Of a DNA stretch of 55,509 nt, positions 1 through 8,610 are shown one piece after another (within the stretch, counting starts at the first letter, position 1; every line of letters starts with the position of its first letter). Source of the DNA: a virus. The stretch lies in IMG/VR virus record IMGVR_UViG_3300046413_000510, positions 1 to 55,509 of that record. The stretch is one strand, 5' to 3'. The notes beneath the pieces were generated by a model. It had not been told where the DNA came from. It worked only from the letters and a program-made list of their open reading frames with translations, and did no database searches. The position numbers were made by a program, and so were the translations under genes.

Positions 1-540
1 GTTCGTAAAAGATATCCTCATATATTAGAAGATAAAGATATATTATATGTTGAACACAATATACTTGATTGGTATGATGATGAAGTTAAAAAACTTGGTA
101 ACTTTGATTATGTACCAGAGAATGATTATAATAACTATAATGTTGTTGTTAGAACACCAAACTATTACAAATACAAAGACAAATATCCAGATGTAGTAAA
201 AAAATTAAATCATAAAAATACAATGTGGAAAGCATTTAACGGCAGGTCACCAGAGTTTACAGACGTTATTCAAGCAGCTGAAATAGACCGTAAAATGTGT
301 GCAGCCTTTCCTATGGTGCCTGTTATAGATTTTGAAAAAAGACATATTGTACATTGTAGTAAAAAATTTGCTAACAATAAAGAGTTATCTAAAACGTTTG
401 AGTTAACACAGGAAAATATTGACAAAATGATGAACTTTCAATTGTTCAAATATGAAAACTATTGTAAGACTTGTACTGAATGGGTACAACCAAAAGGTCA
501 TTTTCCTATGAGAAAATATGCGAGGGTATTAAATGCATAA
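1..540 (+). CDS. unidentified protein, 3' part only
   Basis: The reading frame is open from the first base of the window, so the true start lies upstream and only the last 179 codons are visible. I do not recognise the family. The visible part is rich in Tyr, Asn and Lys and ends with a small cysteine pair (YCKTC) near its C-terminus, which could bind a metal or be structural. The stop overlaps the next start by 8 nt, so it is the upstream member of the glycan/small-molecule cassette. Its function may be related to that cassette, but this is only inferred from position. Confidence 0.75.
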   Translation, partial: VRKRYPHILEDKDILYVEHNILDWYDDEVKKLGNFDYVPENDYNNYNVVVRTPNYYKYKDKYPDVVKKLNHKNTMWKAFNGRSPEFTDVIQAAEIDRKMCAAFPMVPVIDFEKRHIVHCSKKFANNKELSKTFELTQENIDKMMNFQLFKYENYCKTCTEWVQPKGHFPMRKYARVLNA

Positions 541-2017
541 TATAAATGCTGTGGCTTTAAATCTACACGACCAAAATACTTATGATGGTGTATATCACAA
601 TCAAAGAGAAAGACATACCAGATTTAAACACAATCTACCTTATCACGCTGAAGCATACTTAACTGAAAATGATAAGTTAAATACAAACGATTATAGATTA
701 AACAATGAGTTTGTAAAAGATTATTGGAAAAAAACAGATGATGTATTAGCATTTACATACACTAATGGTGGTATTAGAATGTGTAAAGATGTGGTGCCAA
801 AAGGTGTGTTTGAATATGAACCTAAAAAATTATGGGACTTTTGGTTTGAAGATAATGTGTATTATATAGACCATCATCAATCACACGCTACTTACGCTTT
901 CGTTAACTCTGGTTATAGTGAATCAGATATACTTGCCATAGACGGAATAGGTGCTAAGTATAGATGTATATTCGTTGATAAGACAGGTAATATAAAAGAT
1001 TTATCAAAAGAACTACCGATAGGGTGGTTATGGAATCAAATGTCTAAACTTACAGGATTTGGGTCATTAGGCGCAAGTAAACTAATGGGGTTGGTAGGCT
1101 ATGGTAGTTTTAATCAATACTACTATGATGTCTTTGAAATGATAATCTCCGGCGATATCCGAGAGAAAAAATACGATATTCACAAACTAATTAATATTGA
1201 GAAATTTGGTAAAGAAAGTTTAGCATACACCTTACAAAAGTTTACAATAGATAAAATAAAAGAATATATTTACCCATTAAAAAGTTGTGATAACTTATGT
1301 ATAGCAGGTGGTGTTGCATATAATGGTTATATGAATGAAGAGTTTACCAAACATTATAAAAATGTATTCATACCACCAGCAGTTGGTGATGAAGGACAAG
1401 CTATAGGTGTTTATCAACACGCTGATTGTACATTAAACAATAATTTACATAAGTCAAATACCTTTGCTGGTACGAATTATGAATATGACGGAGAGAAAGT
1501 AAATTACAAAGAAATAGCACAATCAATTGCTGATGGCAAAATAGTAGGTTGGTTTCAAGGTAAATCAGAAAGTGGTAATCGTGCATTAGGTAATAGAAGT
1601 ATATTAGCAGACCCTAGAAATCCGGATATAAAAAATATTATTAATCACACTATAAAAATGAGAGAAGATTTTAGACCATTTGCACCAGCAGTATTAGAAG
1701 AGTATTACAAAGATTACTTTGATACAAATAGTCCTAGTCCATATATGTCAAGAATATGTAAAGTAAAATCAGACAAAGTACCAGGTATAACACACGTTGA
1801 CGGTACTGCAAGAATACAAACGGTCAATAAAGATTTTAATGAAAAGTTTTACAATATTATAAAAGAGTTTTGGAAGATAACAGGAATACCAATGCTTTTG
1901 AATACGAGTTTTAATTGTCAAGAACCTATTGTAGAAACACCAGAACAAGCTTTAAAAACATTTAATAAAACTGCAATTGATATATTAGTTATCAATGATT
2001 GTGTGATAAGAAAATGA
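533..2017 (+). CDS. carbamoyltransferase (NodU/CmcH family)
   Basis: The family transfers a carbamoyl group from carbamoyl phosphate, via carbamoyl-adenylate, onto a hydroxyl of a sugar or small molecule. The 494-residue length suits a full two-domain enzyme. The N-terminal Kae1/HSP70-like half carries the metal-binding HHxxHA motif (residues 114-119) and the phosphate loop AIDGIG (135-140). AGGVAYNG follows near 258-265. The C-terminal half, from about 320, has GNRALGNRSILADPR (348-362) and the REDFRPFAPAVL segment characteristic of the carbamoyltransferase C domain. It overlaps both neighbours by 4-8 nt, so it is translationally coupled inside the cassette. The acceptor is unknown. Nearby glycosyltransferases and an epimerase make a surface or virion glycan plausible, but that is inference. 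Confidence 0.92.
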   Translation: MHNINAVALNLHDQNTYDGVYHNQRERHTRFKHNLPYHAEAYLTENDKLNTNDYRLNNEFVKDYWKKTDDVLAFTYTNGGIRMCKDVVPKGVFEYEPKKLWDFWFEDNVYYIDHHQSHATYAFVNSGYSESDILAIDGIGAKYRCIFVDKTGNIKDLSKELPIGWLWNQMSKLTGFGSLGASKLMGLVGYGSFNQYYYDVFEMIISGDIREKKYDIHKLINIEKFGKESLAYTLQKFTIDKIKEYIYPLKSCDNLCIAGGVAYNGYMNEEFTKHYKNVFIPPAVGDEGQAIGVYQHADCTLNNNLHKSNTFAGTNYEYDGEKVNYKEIAQSIADGKIVGWFQGKSESGNRALGNRSILADPRNPDIKNIINHTIKMREDFRPFAPAVLEEYYKDYFDTNSPSPYMSRICKVKSDKVPGITHVDGTARIQTVNKDFNEKFYNIIKEFWKITGIPMLLNTSFNCQEPIVETPEQALKTFNKTAIDILVINDCVIRK

Positions 2018-2676
2018 GTTATTACGATATAATAAAAAAAAGAAAACACGTTAGAAGTTATGATATGAATGTCATACCACCTAGAGAAGATATTGAAGAA
2101 GTATTACAAAAGGCATATGAACTAACACCTTCTAAACAAAATATTGTACCTTATCAAGTAAATGTATTAGGTCCTGATAAACAAGATGAAAAGGAAAAAA
2201 TCTATAAAAACGTAGTAGGCAATCATAAGTTTATGGAAATATATGGCTCTTACCCCTGGAAAGGTGAGAAAGATAGAGAAAATCCTGATTATCAACACGT
2301 AAGATATAATCCTTATTTGTTATTGATAACTATGAGGTGGGTAAGAAAAACAAATGAATGGTATCAACATCAAATATCTTTAGGCCATTATATGGAACAA
2401 ATGGATGAAAGAAGAGTAAAAGAAGGTGATGACTCTAATGGCACAGCAGTTGAAATAGGATTGTATGCAACTAATCTAACTGGTCTAGTAGTAGAAAAAG
2501 GTTTAGATTTATCTTATTGTTTATGTTTTCATAGAAACCTAAAGCATTGGATAGATTTTGATTATGTAAATTATAGACCAATGTTATTAATTTCAATTGG
2601 CAAAGCTAAAGAATATAGAGGTATTGTACAAGGTGATATAAAATCAAATATAGAGGATATTGTTAAATGGATATAA
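2014..2676 (+). CDS. nitroreductase-family protein
   Basis: A 220-residue protein resembling FMN-dependent nitroreductases. The N-terminal KRKHVRSYD segment matches the family's RRSxRxF flavin-phosphate contact. The region with SKQNIVPYQ resembles the conserved PSxxNxQPW-type substrate/flavin segment. A late helix (TAVEIGLYATNLTGL) resembles the family's conserved A-x-xG-x-xxxNL segment. I chose the ATG at 2014 because it gives a 4-nt ATGA overlap with the carbamoyltransferase stop. An in-frame ATG at 1999 would overlap by 19 nt. The substrate is unknown; family members reduce nitro groups, enones or flavins, or act in dehalogenation. In this cassette it may be an oxidoreductase acting on the same product. 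Confidence 0.72.
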   Translation: MSYYDIIKKRKHVRSYDMNVIPPREDIEEVLQKAYELTPSKQNIVPYQVNVLGPDKQDEKEKIYKNVVGNHKFMEIYGSYPWKGEKDRENPDYQHVRYNPYLLLITMRWVRKTNEWYQHQISLGHYMEQMDERRVKEGDDSNGTAVEIGLYATNLTGLVVEKGLDLSYCLCFHRNLKHWIDFDYVNYRPMLLISIGKAKEYRGIVQGDIKSNIEDIVKWI

Positions 2677-3335
2677 AACAATTACAAACTATATTGAATA
2701 TGTTGATAACGCCTGCAATGAGAGAAGTAGTAAATAATCCTAAAGAAGGTAGAGGTGAAAATAGAACGGCTGAAGAAAAAGATTTATTAGATTCATTTAG
2801 TCCTAATCAATTTCTATCTAAAATGAATTTAATTAATCATATTAATAATTTAAATATCTTAACAAAGAATTCACAAATAGTTATATTTGGTAGTTGGTAT
2901 GGTAGTATATTGATACCAGCATTTTACGATAAAGTTAAAAAGATTACTTGCATAGACCAAGATTCTAAAGTTATTAACAGAGCAAAATATGAATTGTTTA
3001 AAGATTTAGATGTTGATTTTATAACTGGTGATGTATTTGAATTTAGAAATGCATACAAAAATGCTAACTTGTTTATTAATACTAGTTGTGAACATATGAA
3101 ACCAATGAGAGAATGGGGACCTGCTCCAGAATATAAAAATCCTTGGTGGGATAGAGTGTCGCCAGCTTACTTTGCGTTTCAATCTAATGCTATGTTTGAT
3201 ATACCAACACACATAAACTGCGTTAAGAATATAGAAGAATTTAAAAAACAATTGCCTGATAAAGCAGAGGTATTAGTTGGAGATGAAATACCAGATGACA
3301 GGGGTACTAGATTTACATTAATAGGTAAGATATGA
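2667..3335 (+). CDS. class I SAM methyltransferase-like protein
   Basis: A 222-residue protein with a Rossmann-type start in its second quarter. IVIFGSWYGS (71-80) fits motif I (glycine loop), followed about 20 residues later by ITCIDQD (93-99), whose acidic residue would hold the SAM ribose. DVDFITGDVFEF resembles motif II/III. The N-terminal 60 residues are helical and contain no recognised domain. Overlaps: 10 nt with the gene before and 4 nt (ATGA) with the gene after. Methylation of a cassette product is a reasonable guess, but no substrate can be read from the sequence. Confidence 0.65.
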   Translation: MDIKQLQTILNMLITPAMREVVNNPKEGRGENRTAEEKDLLDSFSPNQFLSKMNLINHINNLNILTKNSQIVIFGSWYGSILIPAFYDKVKKITCIDQDSKVINRAKYELFKDLDVDFITGDVFEFRNAYKNANLFINTSCEHMKPMREWGPAPEYKNPWWDRVSPAYFAFQSNAMFDIPTHINCVKNIEEFKKQLPDKAEVLVGDEIPDDRGTRFTLIGKI

Positions 3336-4159
3336 AAAGATTAATTTATAGTATTTACATTGAGGTGCCTGATAGTGAATTTGTTGATAATCAAAAAACA
3401 AATTTAAACACTAAAAAGGAACTAAAAGAAAACTATCAAAGATTGATAGATTGTAAACAACAATATGCTGATAGTATTGGTGCTGACTTTGTATTAATAA
3501 ACAAATATGAAGAATATAAAGATGAAATGAAAAGTAAATATCCTTTTTTGACAACATATAATATAATAAACTTTTACAAGATATTTTTATTATATAAGTT
3601 TTCTTCAAAGTATGACCAAATGTTATATCTTGATTTTGATGTAATACCTAATACTAAAGAAAACTTTTTTGAAGTTTTTGATTTATCTAAAGGCATAGCT
3701 ATCGCAAATAATAATGATAAGGTTTCAAAGATAGATAATATAACAGAAACATCACAAACTATTAGAAGTCCTAACTCAAAGTATTATAATTCTCAAGCAA
3801 TGTTATTACAAAGAGGTCTAAGCTCTGAATGTGATGTAGTTAATACTGGTATTATTGGTATAGATAAATCACATTTATATAAGTTAGAATACTTTAATCA
3901 ATTTGACCAAGATATGATTACAATGACACAATTAAAATTTGATAAGAGTATGTTTCCTAAAAAAATTGTTGACTATTTTGGATATGATAATGAGACTTTG
4001 TTTAGTGTAAAATTAAAACAACATAACGTACCTGTTCAATGGTTAGATGATGATTGGCATTATTTCTTTTATGATAATCTTTTTATACCTGAAAGTGCTA
4101 AACTTATACACGCAATTAATAAAAAGTTTGATATAGTATGGAGAAATGTAAATGCTTAA
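3332..4159 (+). CDS. glycosyltransferase-like protein (GT-A fold, DxD)
   Basis: A 275-residue protein. The segment MLYLDFDVIPN (97-107) is a hydrophobic strand ending in a DxD motif, the usual Mn2+/nucleotide-sugar site of GT-A enzymes; the preceding helix and the 'YD..LYLDFDV' context resemble GT8/GT32-type proteins. A conserved-looking NTGIIGIDKSH segment follows, a usual place for acceptor and metal ligands. It starts within the preceding stop (ATGA) and overlaps the following gene by 8 nt. Probably transfers a hexose within the surface/virion glycan pathway encoded here; the donor and acceptor are not deducible. Confidence 0.68.
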   Translation: MKRLIYSIYIEVPDSEFVDNQKTNLNTKKELKENYQRLIDCKQQYADSIGADFVLINKYEEYKDEMKSKYPFLTTYNIINFYKIFLLYKFSSKYDQMLYLDFDVIPNTKENFFEVFDLSKGIAIANNNDKVSKIDNITETSQTIRSPNSKYYNSQAMLLQRGLSSECDVVNTGIIGIDKSHLYKLEYFNQFDQDMITMTQLKFDKSMFPKKIVDYFGYDNETLFSVKLKQHNVPVQWLDDDWHYFFYDNLFIPESAKLIHAINKKFDIVWRNVNA

Positions 4160-4844
4160 GATATGCACGGTCTATCATAAAGGTTTTTATACGCCAGACT
4201 ATGTTGGTAATTTATATAGAGATTTAAAAAAACATAGTAAGATACCTTTTGAATCTATTTGTATAAGTGATACAGACGTGGATGCTGATGTAGTATTACC
4301 TTATAATCATCATAGTGATATTGTAAAACATTGGCACAAATTAAAATTTTTTAGTCCTCAATTTGGTAATCAGAAGCCAGGTGATGACATTATAATTATG
4401 GACATTGACCAGAAAATTGTAAACAATGTAGATAGAATATTAAATTATAAAGTAAAAGACGGTGAACTATTAACATATTCTTCTTGGTGGGATAACAAGT
4501 TAGGTATCAATGGTGGTTTTTATAAATTCAAATCAGGTACTTTAAATCACATATGGGACGACTTTGCATTAAACCCTAAATATTGGCAAAACCATTATTA
4601 TGATACTGGTGTAGTACACCACAAATATTATGGTGAACAAAATTATGTAAAGGGTAAAGCAAATGATATTATATGTTTACCAGGAAAATGGTTATTTAAA
4701 AAGTCAGATAACTTTCAAGAAAATTTAGAACTACAAAAGTTATATTGTAGTTTGTTTAAAACAGACTATGCTGAAATGGGTGGTCAAGTAAACGATAGTA
4801 TAAGAATTATACATTACGCTGGACCAGGTAGAATTATTAAATGA
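4152..4844 (+). CDS. glycosyltransferase-like protein
   Basis: A 230-residue protein with the layout of a small GT-A nucleotide-diphospho-sugar transferase. An N-terminal strand (LKICTVYHKGFY) and a D-rich segment (DTDVDADVV) are followed by IIIMDIDQKIV (80-90), where DID could act as the DxD metal site. Later it has W and H-rich segments (YYDTGVVHHKYYGEQ). It is similar in style to the product of 6833-7405, which has FDLDM at the equivalent place, so the two may be paralogues. Coupled to both neighbours by short overlaps. Substrate unknown. Confidence 0.58.
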   Translation: MLKICTVYHKGFYTPDYVGNLYRDLKKHSKIPFESICISDTDVDADVVLPYNHHSDIVKHWHKLKFFSPQFGNQKPGDDIIIMDIDQKIVNNVDRILNYKVKDGELLTYSSWWDNKLGINGGFYKFKSGTLNHIWDDFALNPKYWQNHYYDTGVVHHKYYGEQNYVKGKANDIICLPGKWLFKKSDNFQENLELQKLYCSLFKTDYAEMGGQVNDSIRIIHYAGPGRIIK

Positions 4845-6115
4845 ACGAAACACAAAAAACAGAGTTTGAAAAGAAACTAAAAGATAAAAAAATATGGTGG
4901 TGTCCTTTGCCTTGGACTCATATATTTTCTAGTTTAAGTGGTAGATATGCACCTTGTTATGACGCATTAGCTCCTACTGGCCACAATATGGAAAACACAA
5001 CCATTAAAGAATGGTATACATCTGATTATCAAAATAGATTACGAGAAGAAATGTTAAAAGAAGATTTTGATGGTGAGTTTTTTGACAAACATTGTACAGG
5101 TTGTAGAAAACACGAACTATTATATGGTCGTTCAGATAGAATGAAATATGTTGAACAAGTATTAGCAGGCACCTTTGATAGTAAAGTACCAGAGTTATTA
5201 AGAGCGGTACAAAAATTTCAAGAAGAAGGTAAAATAGATTTAGATGAGAGAATATTAGACATTAAAATGAAAATGTTTGGTAATGCTTGTAATCTTGATT
5301 GTTATATGTGTACACCAAGAAGTGCTAACACTAGAACTATATCACTTAAAAAAATAGGTAAAGTATTTGACCCCGATTTAGACCCTAAAGACGGTGAACG
5401 TATGAATACAATGAAACACGACGGAGAAGAACATTTAGATGATGTGGCTTCAGTAGCAAAATATACTAGGTCAATTAAGTTGATAGGTGGCGAACCTTTA
5501 GTTATGAAAAATCATTATAAACTTTTAGACAAACTGGTACAAACAGGACATTCAAAAGGTATTGACTTGATATATAAAACAAATTTATCTGTATTTAAAA
5601 TGGATAATTATGATTTTAGAAATTACTTTGGTAAATTTAAAGAGTTTGTTATGAAAATATCTATTGATAGTTATGGTAAATACAATGACTACATTAGAAA
5701 AAAATCTGATTGGCCACAATTAATTGATAATATGATGGTTATGAAAGCAAGAAAAGATAGTAGAGTAAATGTTCATAGTGTAGTATCTTTTTTAAGTGTT
5801 ATGCATATTTGGAAACTTCAAGAATATCTAAAAGAAATAGGTATACCTCACACATATTATATTATACAACATCCAGCAATATTACAAGTTAAGAACTTAC
5901 CTTATGAAATTAAACAAAAACTAATACCAAAATACAAAGACTATCCTAATATTATAAAATCATTAGAAAAGAAACAAAATAAATTAGACTTTGTAAAAAC
6001 AATTGAATATTGTCAAGCGTTAGACCGTAATCATAATAATTATAAACTATTTGAATTATATCCCGAACTTGAACAATATTATAAAGAGGCTAAAAATGAA
6101 ACTAACTTACTCTAA
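4841..6115 (+). CDS. radical SAM protein with extra Cys clusters
   Basis: A 424-residue protein. The radical SAM cluster motif CxxxCxxC is at C150, C154 and C157 (CNLDCYMC), preceded by a hydrophobic strand (ILDIKMKMFG). IKLIGGEPL about 60 residues later is the family's GGEP motif. An N-terminal extension carries WCPLPWTHI and C21, C39, C85 and C88 (HCTGC). This resembles an auxiliary Fe-S or 'twitch/SPASM-like' cluster placed before the barrel, as in many phage 'twitch domain' radical SAM proteins. The 3' end overlaps the PP-loop gene by 20 nt. The chemistry (modification of a sugar, nucleotide or peptide) cannot be decided from sequence alone. Confidence 0.85.
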   Translation: MNETQKTEFEKKLKDKKIWWCPLPWTHIFSSLSGRYAPCYDALAPTGHNMENTTIKEWYTSDYQNRLREEMLKEDFDGEFFDKHCTGCRKHELLYGRSDRMKYVEQVLAGTFDSKVPELLRAVQKFQEEGKIDLDERILDIKMKMFGNACNLDCYMCTPRSANTRTISLKKIGKVFDPDLDPKDGERMNTMKHDGEEHLDDVASVAKYTRSIKLIGGEPLVMKNHYKLLDKLVQTGHSKGIDLIYKTNLSVFKMDNYDFRNYFGKFKEFVMKISIDSYGKYNDYIRKKSDWPQLIDNMMVMKARKDSRVNVHSVVSFLSVMHIWKLQEYLKEIGIPHTYYIIQHPAILQVKNLPYEIKQKLIPKYKDYPNIIKSLEKKQNKLDFVKTIEYCQALDRNHNNYKLFELYPELEQYYKEAKNETNLL

Positions 6116-6836
6116 TCAAACAATAGATTTGTTTAGTGAAGACCTTTTTCCTGAACTGCCAAATAAGATAGTAATATCATTGTCTGGTGGATTAGATTCA
6201 TCTTCATTAACTTATTTAATTGCAAATTATTTTCCTAATATTGATATATTTCCTTTTCATTCAAAAGATATAGACGGTCCTTTAGATACAGAATGTGCCA
6301 TCAATGTTCATAGATACTTAAAAGGTATGTTCCCTAATATAAAAGATTTAACTATATTTGATGTCAATACAAGTGACCCTATTTGGTTAAAAAAGGCTCA
6401 AGAAGAATTAGATTCGCCAAAGGGTAAAATTAATGGTGTACCAAAATGGCGAACCGTTAGAGGTGGTTCAAAGGCACTACAAAATAGAAATGCTAGAAAA
6501 ATAATGTATGATAGACATAATACGGTTGTTGCAATGGCTATGTCTATGAATCCTCCTATTGAAGATATGAAACGATTAGGTTTTTATGATGTTGCTGAAA
6601 GAAAAAGAGACCCAGGCAGGTCAAATGAAAAATTATTAGATAGTGGTGTTTATATGCCATATTTACACGTTAATAAAAAATTTGTAGCAGGTGTTTATAA
6701 AGAACACAACCTTATAAAAGAATTATACCCTATGACAAAATCGTGTGCGTGGGGACCTGAAAGTGGTAATACAAACTATCCAGAACCTTGTGGTAAATGT
6801 TTTTGGTGTAATGAAAAAGCGTGGGCATTTCAATGA
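6096..6836 (+). CDS. PP-loop ATPase, QueC-like
   Basis: A 246-residue protein of the N-type ATP pyrophosphatase superfamily. The P-loop SGGLDSSS is at residues 30-37. The C-terminus has a four-cysteine set C217-x14-C232-x2-C235-x2-C238 (PCGKCFWC), like the zinc site of QueC (7-cyano-7-deazaguanine synthase) but with a longer first spacer. I start at 6096 because AAAGAGG lies 6 nt upstream; an earlier ATG at 6051 would overlap the radical SAM gene by 65 nt. No FolE, QueD or QueE is visible in this window. The enzyme may therefore adenylate another carboxylate in the cassette's pathway rather than make preQ0. It overlaps the next gene as ATGA. Confidence 0.78.
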   Translation: MKLTYSNQTIDLFSEDLFPELPNKIVISLSGGLDSSSLTYLIANYFPNIDIFPFHSKDIDGPLDTECAINVHRYLKGMFPNIKDLTIFDVNTSDPIWLKKAQEELDSPKGKINGVPKWRTVRGGSKALQNRNARKIMYDRHNTVVAMAMSMNPPIEDMKRLGFYDVAERKRDPGRSNEKLLDSGVYMPYLHVNKKFVAGVYKEHNLIKELYPMTKSCAWGPESGNTNYPEPCGKCFWCNEKAWAFQ

Positions 6837-7405
6837 GAATAATTTGTTGTCAATTTGGTGAAAAGTTTACTCAATGGCACGTTGAGAATCTAAAGTATAT
6901 GATTGATAACTTTTCTGGTTTAAAGTACGATAGTTTTGAAGTTATTAAACGAGACTTATATGGTAACTGGTACAATAAACTACAAATGTATGATAGATTT
7001 AGAGACGGTGAAAACTTATACTTTGATTTAGATATGATTATATTTGGCAAATTACCTAATCTAATTAAAAATAACTTTACTTTATTAGACGATAGTTATT
7101 GGCGAGAACCTGCTCACACACCTTTAAATTCATCTGTTGTTAGTTGGACTGGTGACGTGTCTTATATATGGAAAAAATTTAAATCTAACGAAGAGTATTT
7201 TTTAAAGAAATACAACAAAGGTAGTGATGAGTTTTATTATAGAGAATTAAAATATTATCAAACTTATCCTAAAGTATGTGAATCTATTGCCAATCACATA
7301 TATAAAAAACCAGATAATTATAATATGTTGACATTAGGACAATACCATCACATTATGGAAAAAGGTTGGAATGGTTGGTACTCTAACTTCTTTCTGCCAA
7401 GATAA
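6833..7405 (+). CDS. glycosyltransferase-like protein
   Basis: A 190-residue protein. GENLYFDLDMIIFG places a DxD (DLD) at the end of a hydrophobic strand, the standard metal site of GT-A enzymes. An SSVVSWTGD segment about 40 residues later and a Y/W-rich tail follow. It resembles the product of 4152-4844 in size and layout. The start is the ATG inside ATGA, overlapping the PP-loop stop. It is the last gene of the + strand cassette and its 3' end overlaps the 3' end of the convergent gene by 23 bp. Confidence 0.58.
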   Translation: MRIICCQFGEKFTQWHVENLKYMIDNFSGLKYDSFEVIKRDLYGNWYNKLQMYDRFRDGENLYFDLDMIIFGKLPNLIKNNFTLLDDSYWREPAHTPLNSSVVSWTGDVSYIWKKFKSNEEYFLKKYNKGSDEFYYRELKYYQTYPKVCESIANHIYKKPDNYNMLTLGQYHHIMEKGWNGWYSNFFLPR

Positions 7406-7883
7406 TTTGTAAAGCATACAATAATGCTTCAATCTTTGTAGTAGATTTTCTTAATTGAGTTTTTAATTCTTCTTTTTTAGTATCTCTAATTTCTTTTATT
7501 TCAAATAAAGCCAGTTTTAATGCAAACAAATGGTCTTCATTTTCAGGCTCTTCAAATATTGCTTTTGTTAATATAGGAAAAAAACTAGTATCTATTTTAT
7601 CGTGACCTAATACAAGACCACTATTTTTAGCAATTTCTATTGCTGTTCTTTCAAACTCAGCTCTCTCTGCTTTCTTTGTGTTGTAAGTTGTTTCGTGTAA
7701 TTCATCAACACTCATAACTTTCATTAATTCTTGAAAATCAGGATGCTCTGTATCGTATTCTATAACCGTACTATTAGTTATCTTGTAATCTTTAGAAGTA
7801 TATAATACCTCAATCATCTTTCTTTCATTATCTATAAAATTTGCTTTGACCAAATGGTCTTTCAAATTCACTTCAGTTAACAT
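7383..7883 (-). CDS. conserved-type phage protein of unknown function
   Basis: A 166-residue acidic/lysine-rich soluble protein with no motif I recognise. The N-terminal half looks like a small beta domain (KMIEVLYTSKDYKI), and the C-terminal half is predicted helical, with long charged stretches rich in E, K and L. The start overlaps the stop of the epimerase gene by 11 nt, so it is expressed after it. It sits at the border between the glycan cassette and the fibre genes. I assign no function. Confidence 0.7.
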   Translation of the reverse strand: MLTEVNLKDHLVKANFIDNERKMIEVLYTSKDYKITNSTVIEYDTEHPDFQELMKVMSVDELHETTYNTKKAERAEFERTAIEIAKNSGLVLGHDKIDTSFFPILTKAIFEEPENEDHLFALKLALFEIKEIRDTKKEELKTQLRKSTTKIEALLYALQIILAERS

Positions 7884-8601
7884 TTCTATTCTCCTTTAAA
7901 TAATTATATAAGTTTACTTTTGGTTTCCAACCTAACCTATTTAGTGTAGTAATATCAGCTTTGTTATCCAGTCTTTCGTTTTCACCACCCATTTTTCTCT
8001 CACAATCAATATGAAAATAATCTACCAAGTCAACTAATTCGTGAGTATGACCTGTACCTATATCTACAACACCCCTTACATTTTCTATCATTAATATATC
8101 TATGGCACTTATAATATCATCAACGTGTATGAAATCTCTTTTATGATTTGTGTTAATATATTGAACGTCATTTTTTAACATTTTAGGTATCAACATATTA
8201 GACTTAGCATTAGGACCATAAACGGTTGTAAATCTCATACCTAAACTATTTTCTGGTGCTATTTGTTCAAGACTATATTTACTCATTGCATAAGGATTTC
8301 TCCAAGGTTCCCAAGCTGTAGATGAACTGGCATATAAAATTTTTGTGTCTGCAAAAAAATCAAATAGTCTTTGACCTGCAATTACATTTTGTTTCCAGTA
8401 TTCTTCAGGATTATCTAAACTATCTCTAACACCAGATAGACCTGCTAAATGAATTACAACGTCTGCGTTATAATGTAAATCACAGGTTAATAAATCATAA
8501 CCTGAAATTTTATCTATGTTGATTACGTTGTGTTTTTTGGTAAGATGTTTATATAGATTTTGACCTATAAAGCCATCACCGCCTGTTAATAATATATTCA
8601 T
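7873..8601 (-). CDS. NAD-dependent sugar epimerase/dehydratase (extended SDR, short)
   Basis: A 242-residue protein with the extended SDR signature. The Rossmann motif TGGDGFIG is at 6-13, the acidic residue ending strand 2 lies in NVINID, and VVIHLAG is at about 48-54. ASSSTAWEP supplies the catalytic Ser, and Y104-x3-K108 (YAMSKY) is the catalytic pair. RDFIHVDD is also typical of the family. UDP-glucose 4-epimerase relatives usually have 310-340 residues, so the C-terminal substrate domain is shortened. It probably interconverts a nucleotide sugar used by the neighbouring glycosyltransferases. It lies directly downstream of the fibre genes on the same strand. Confidence 0.85.
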   Translation of the reverse strand: MNILLTGGDGFIGQNLYKHLTKKHNVINIDKISGYDLLTCDLHYNADVVIHLAGLSGVRDSLDNPEEYWKQNVIAGQRLFDFFADTKILYASSSTAWEPWRNPYAMSKYSLEQIAPENSLGMRFTTVYGPNAKSNMLIPKMLKNDVQYINTNHKRDFIHVDDIISAIDILMIENVRGVVDIGTGHTHELVDLVDYFHIDCERKMGGENERLDNKADITTLNRLGWKPKVNLYNYLKENRNVN

Positions 8602-8610
8602 AATTCATAA

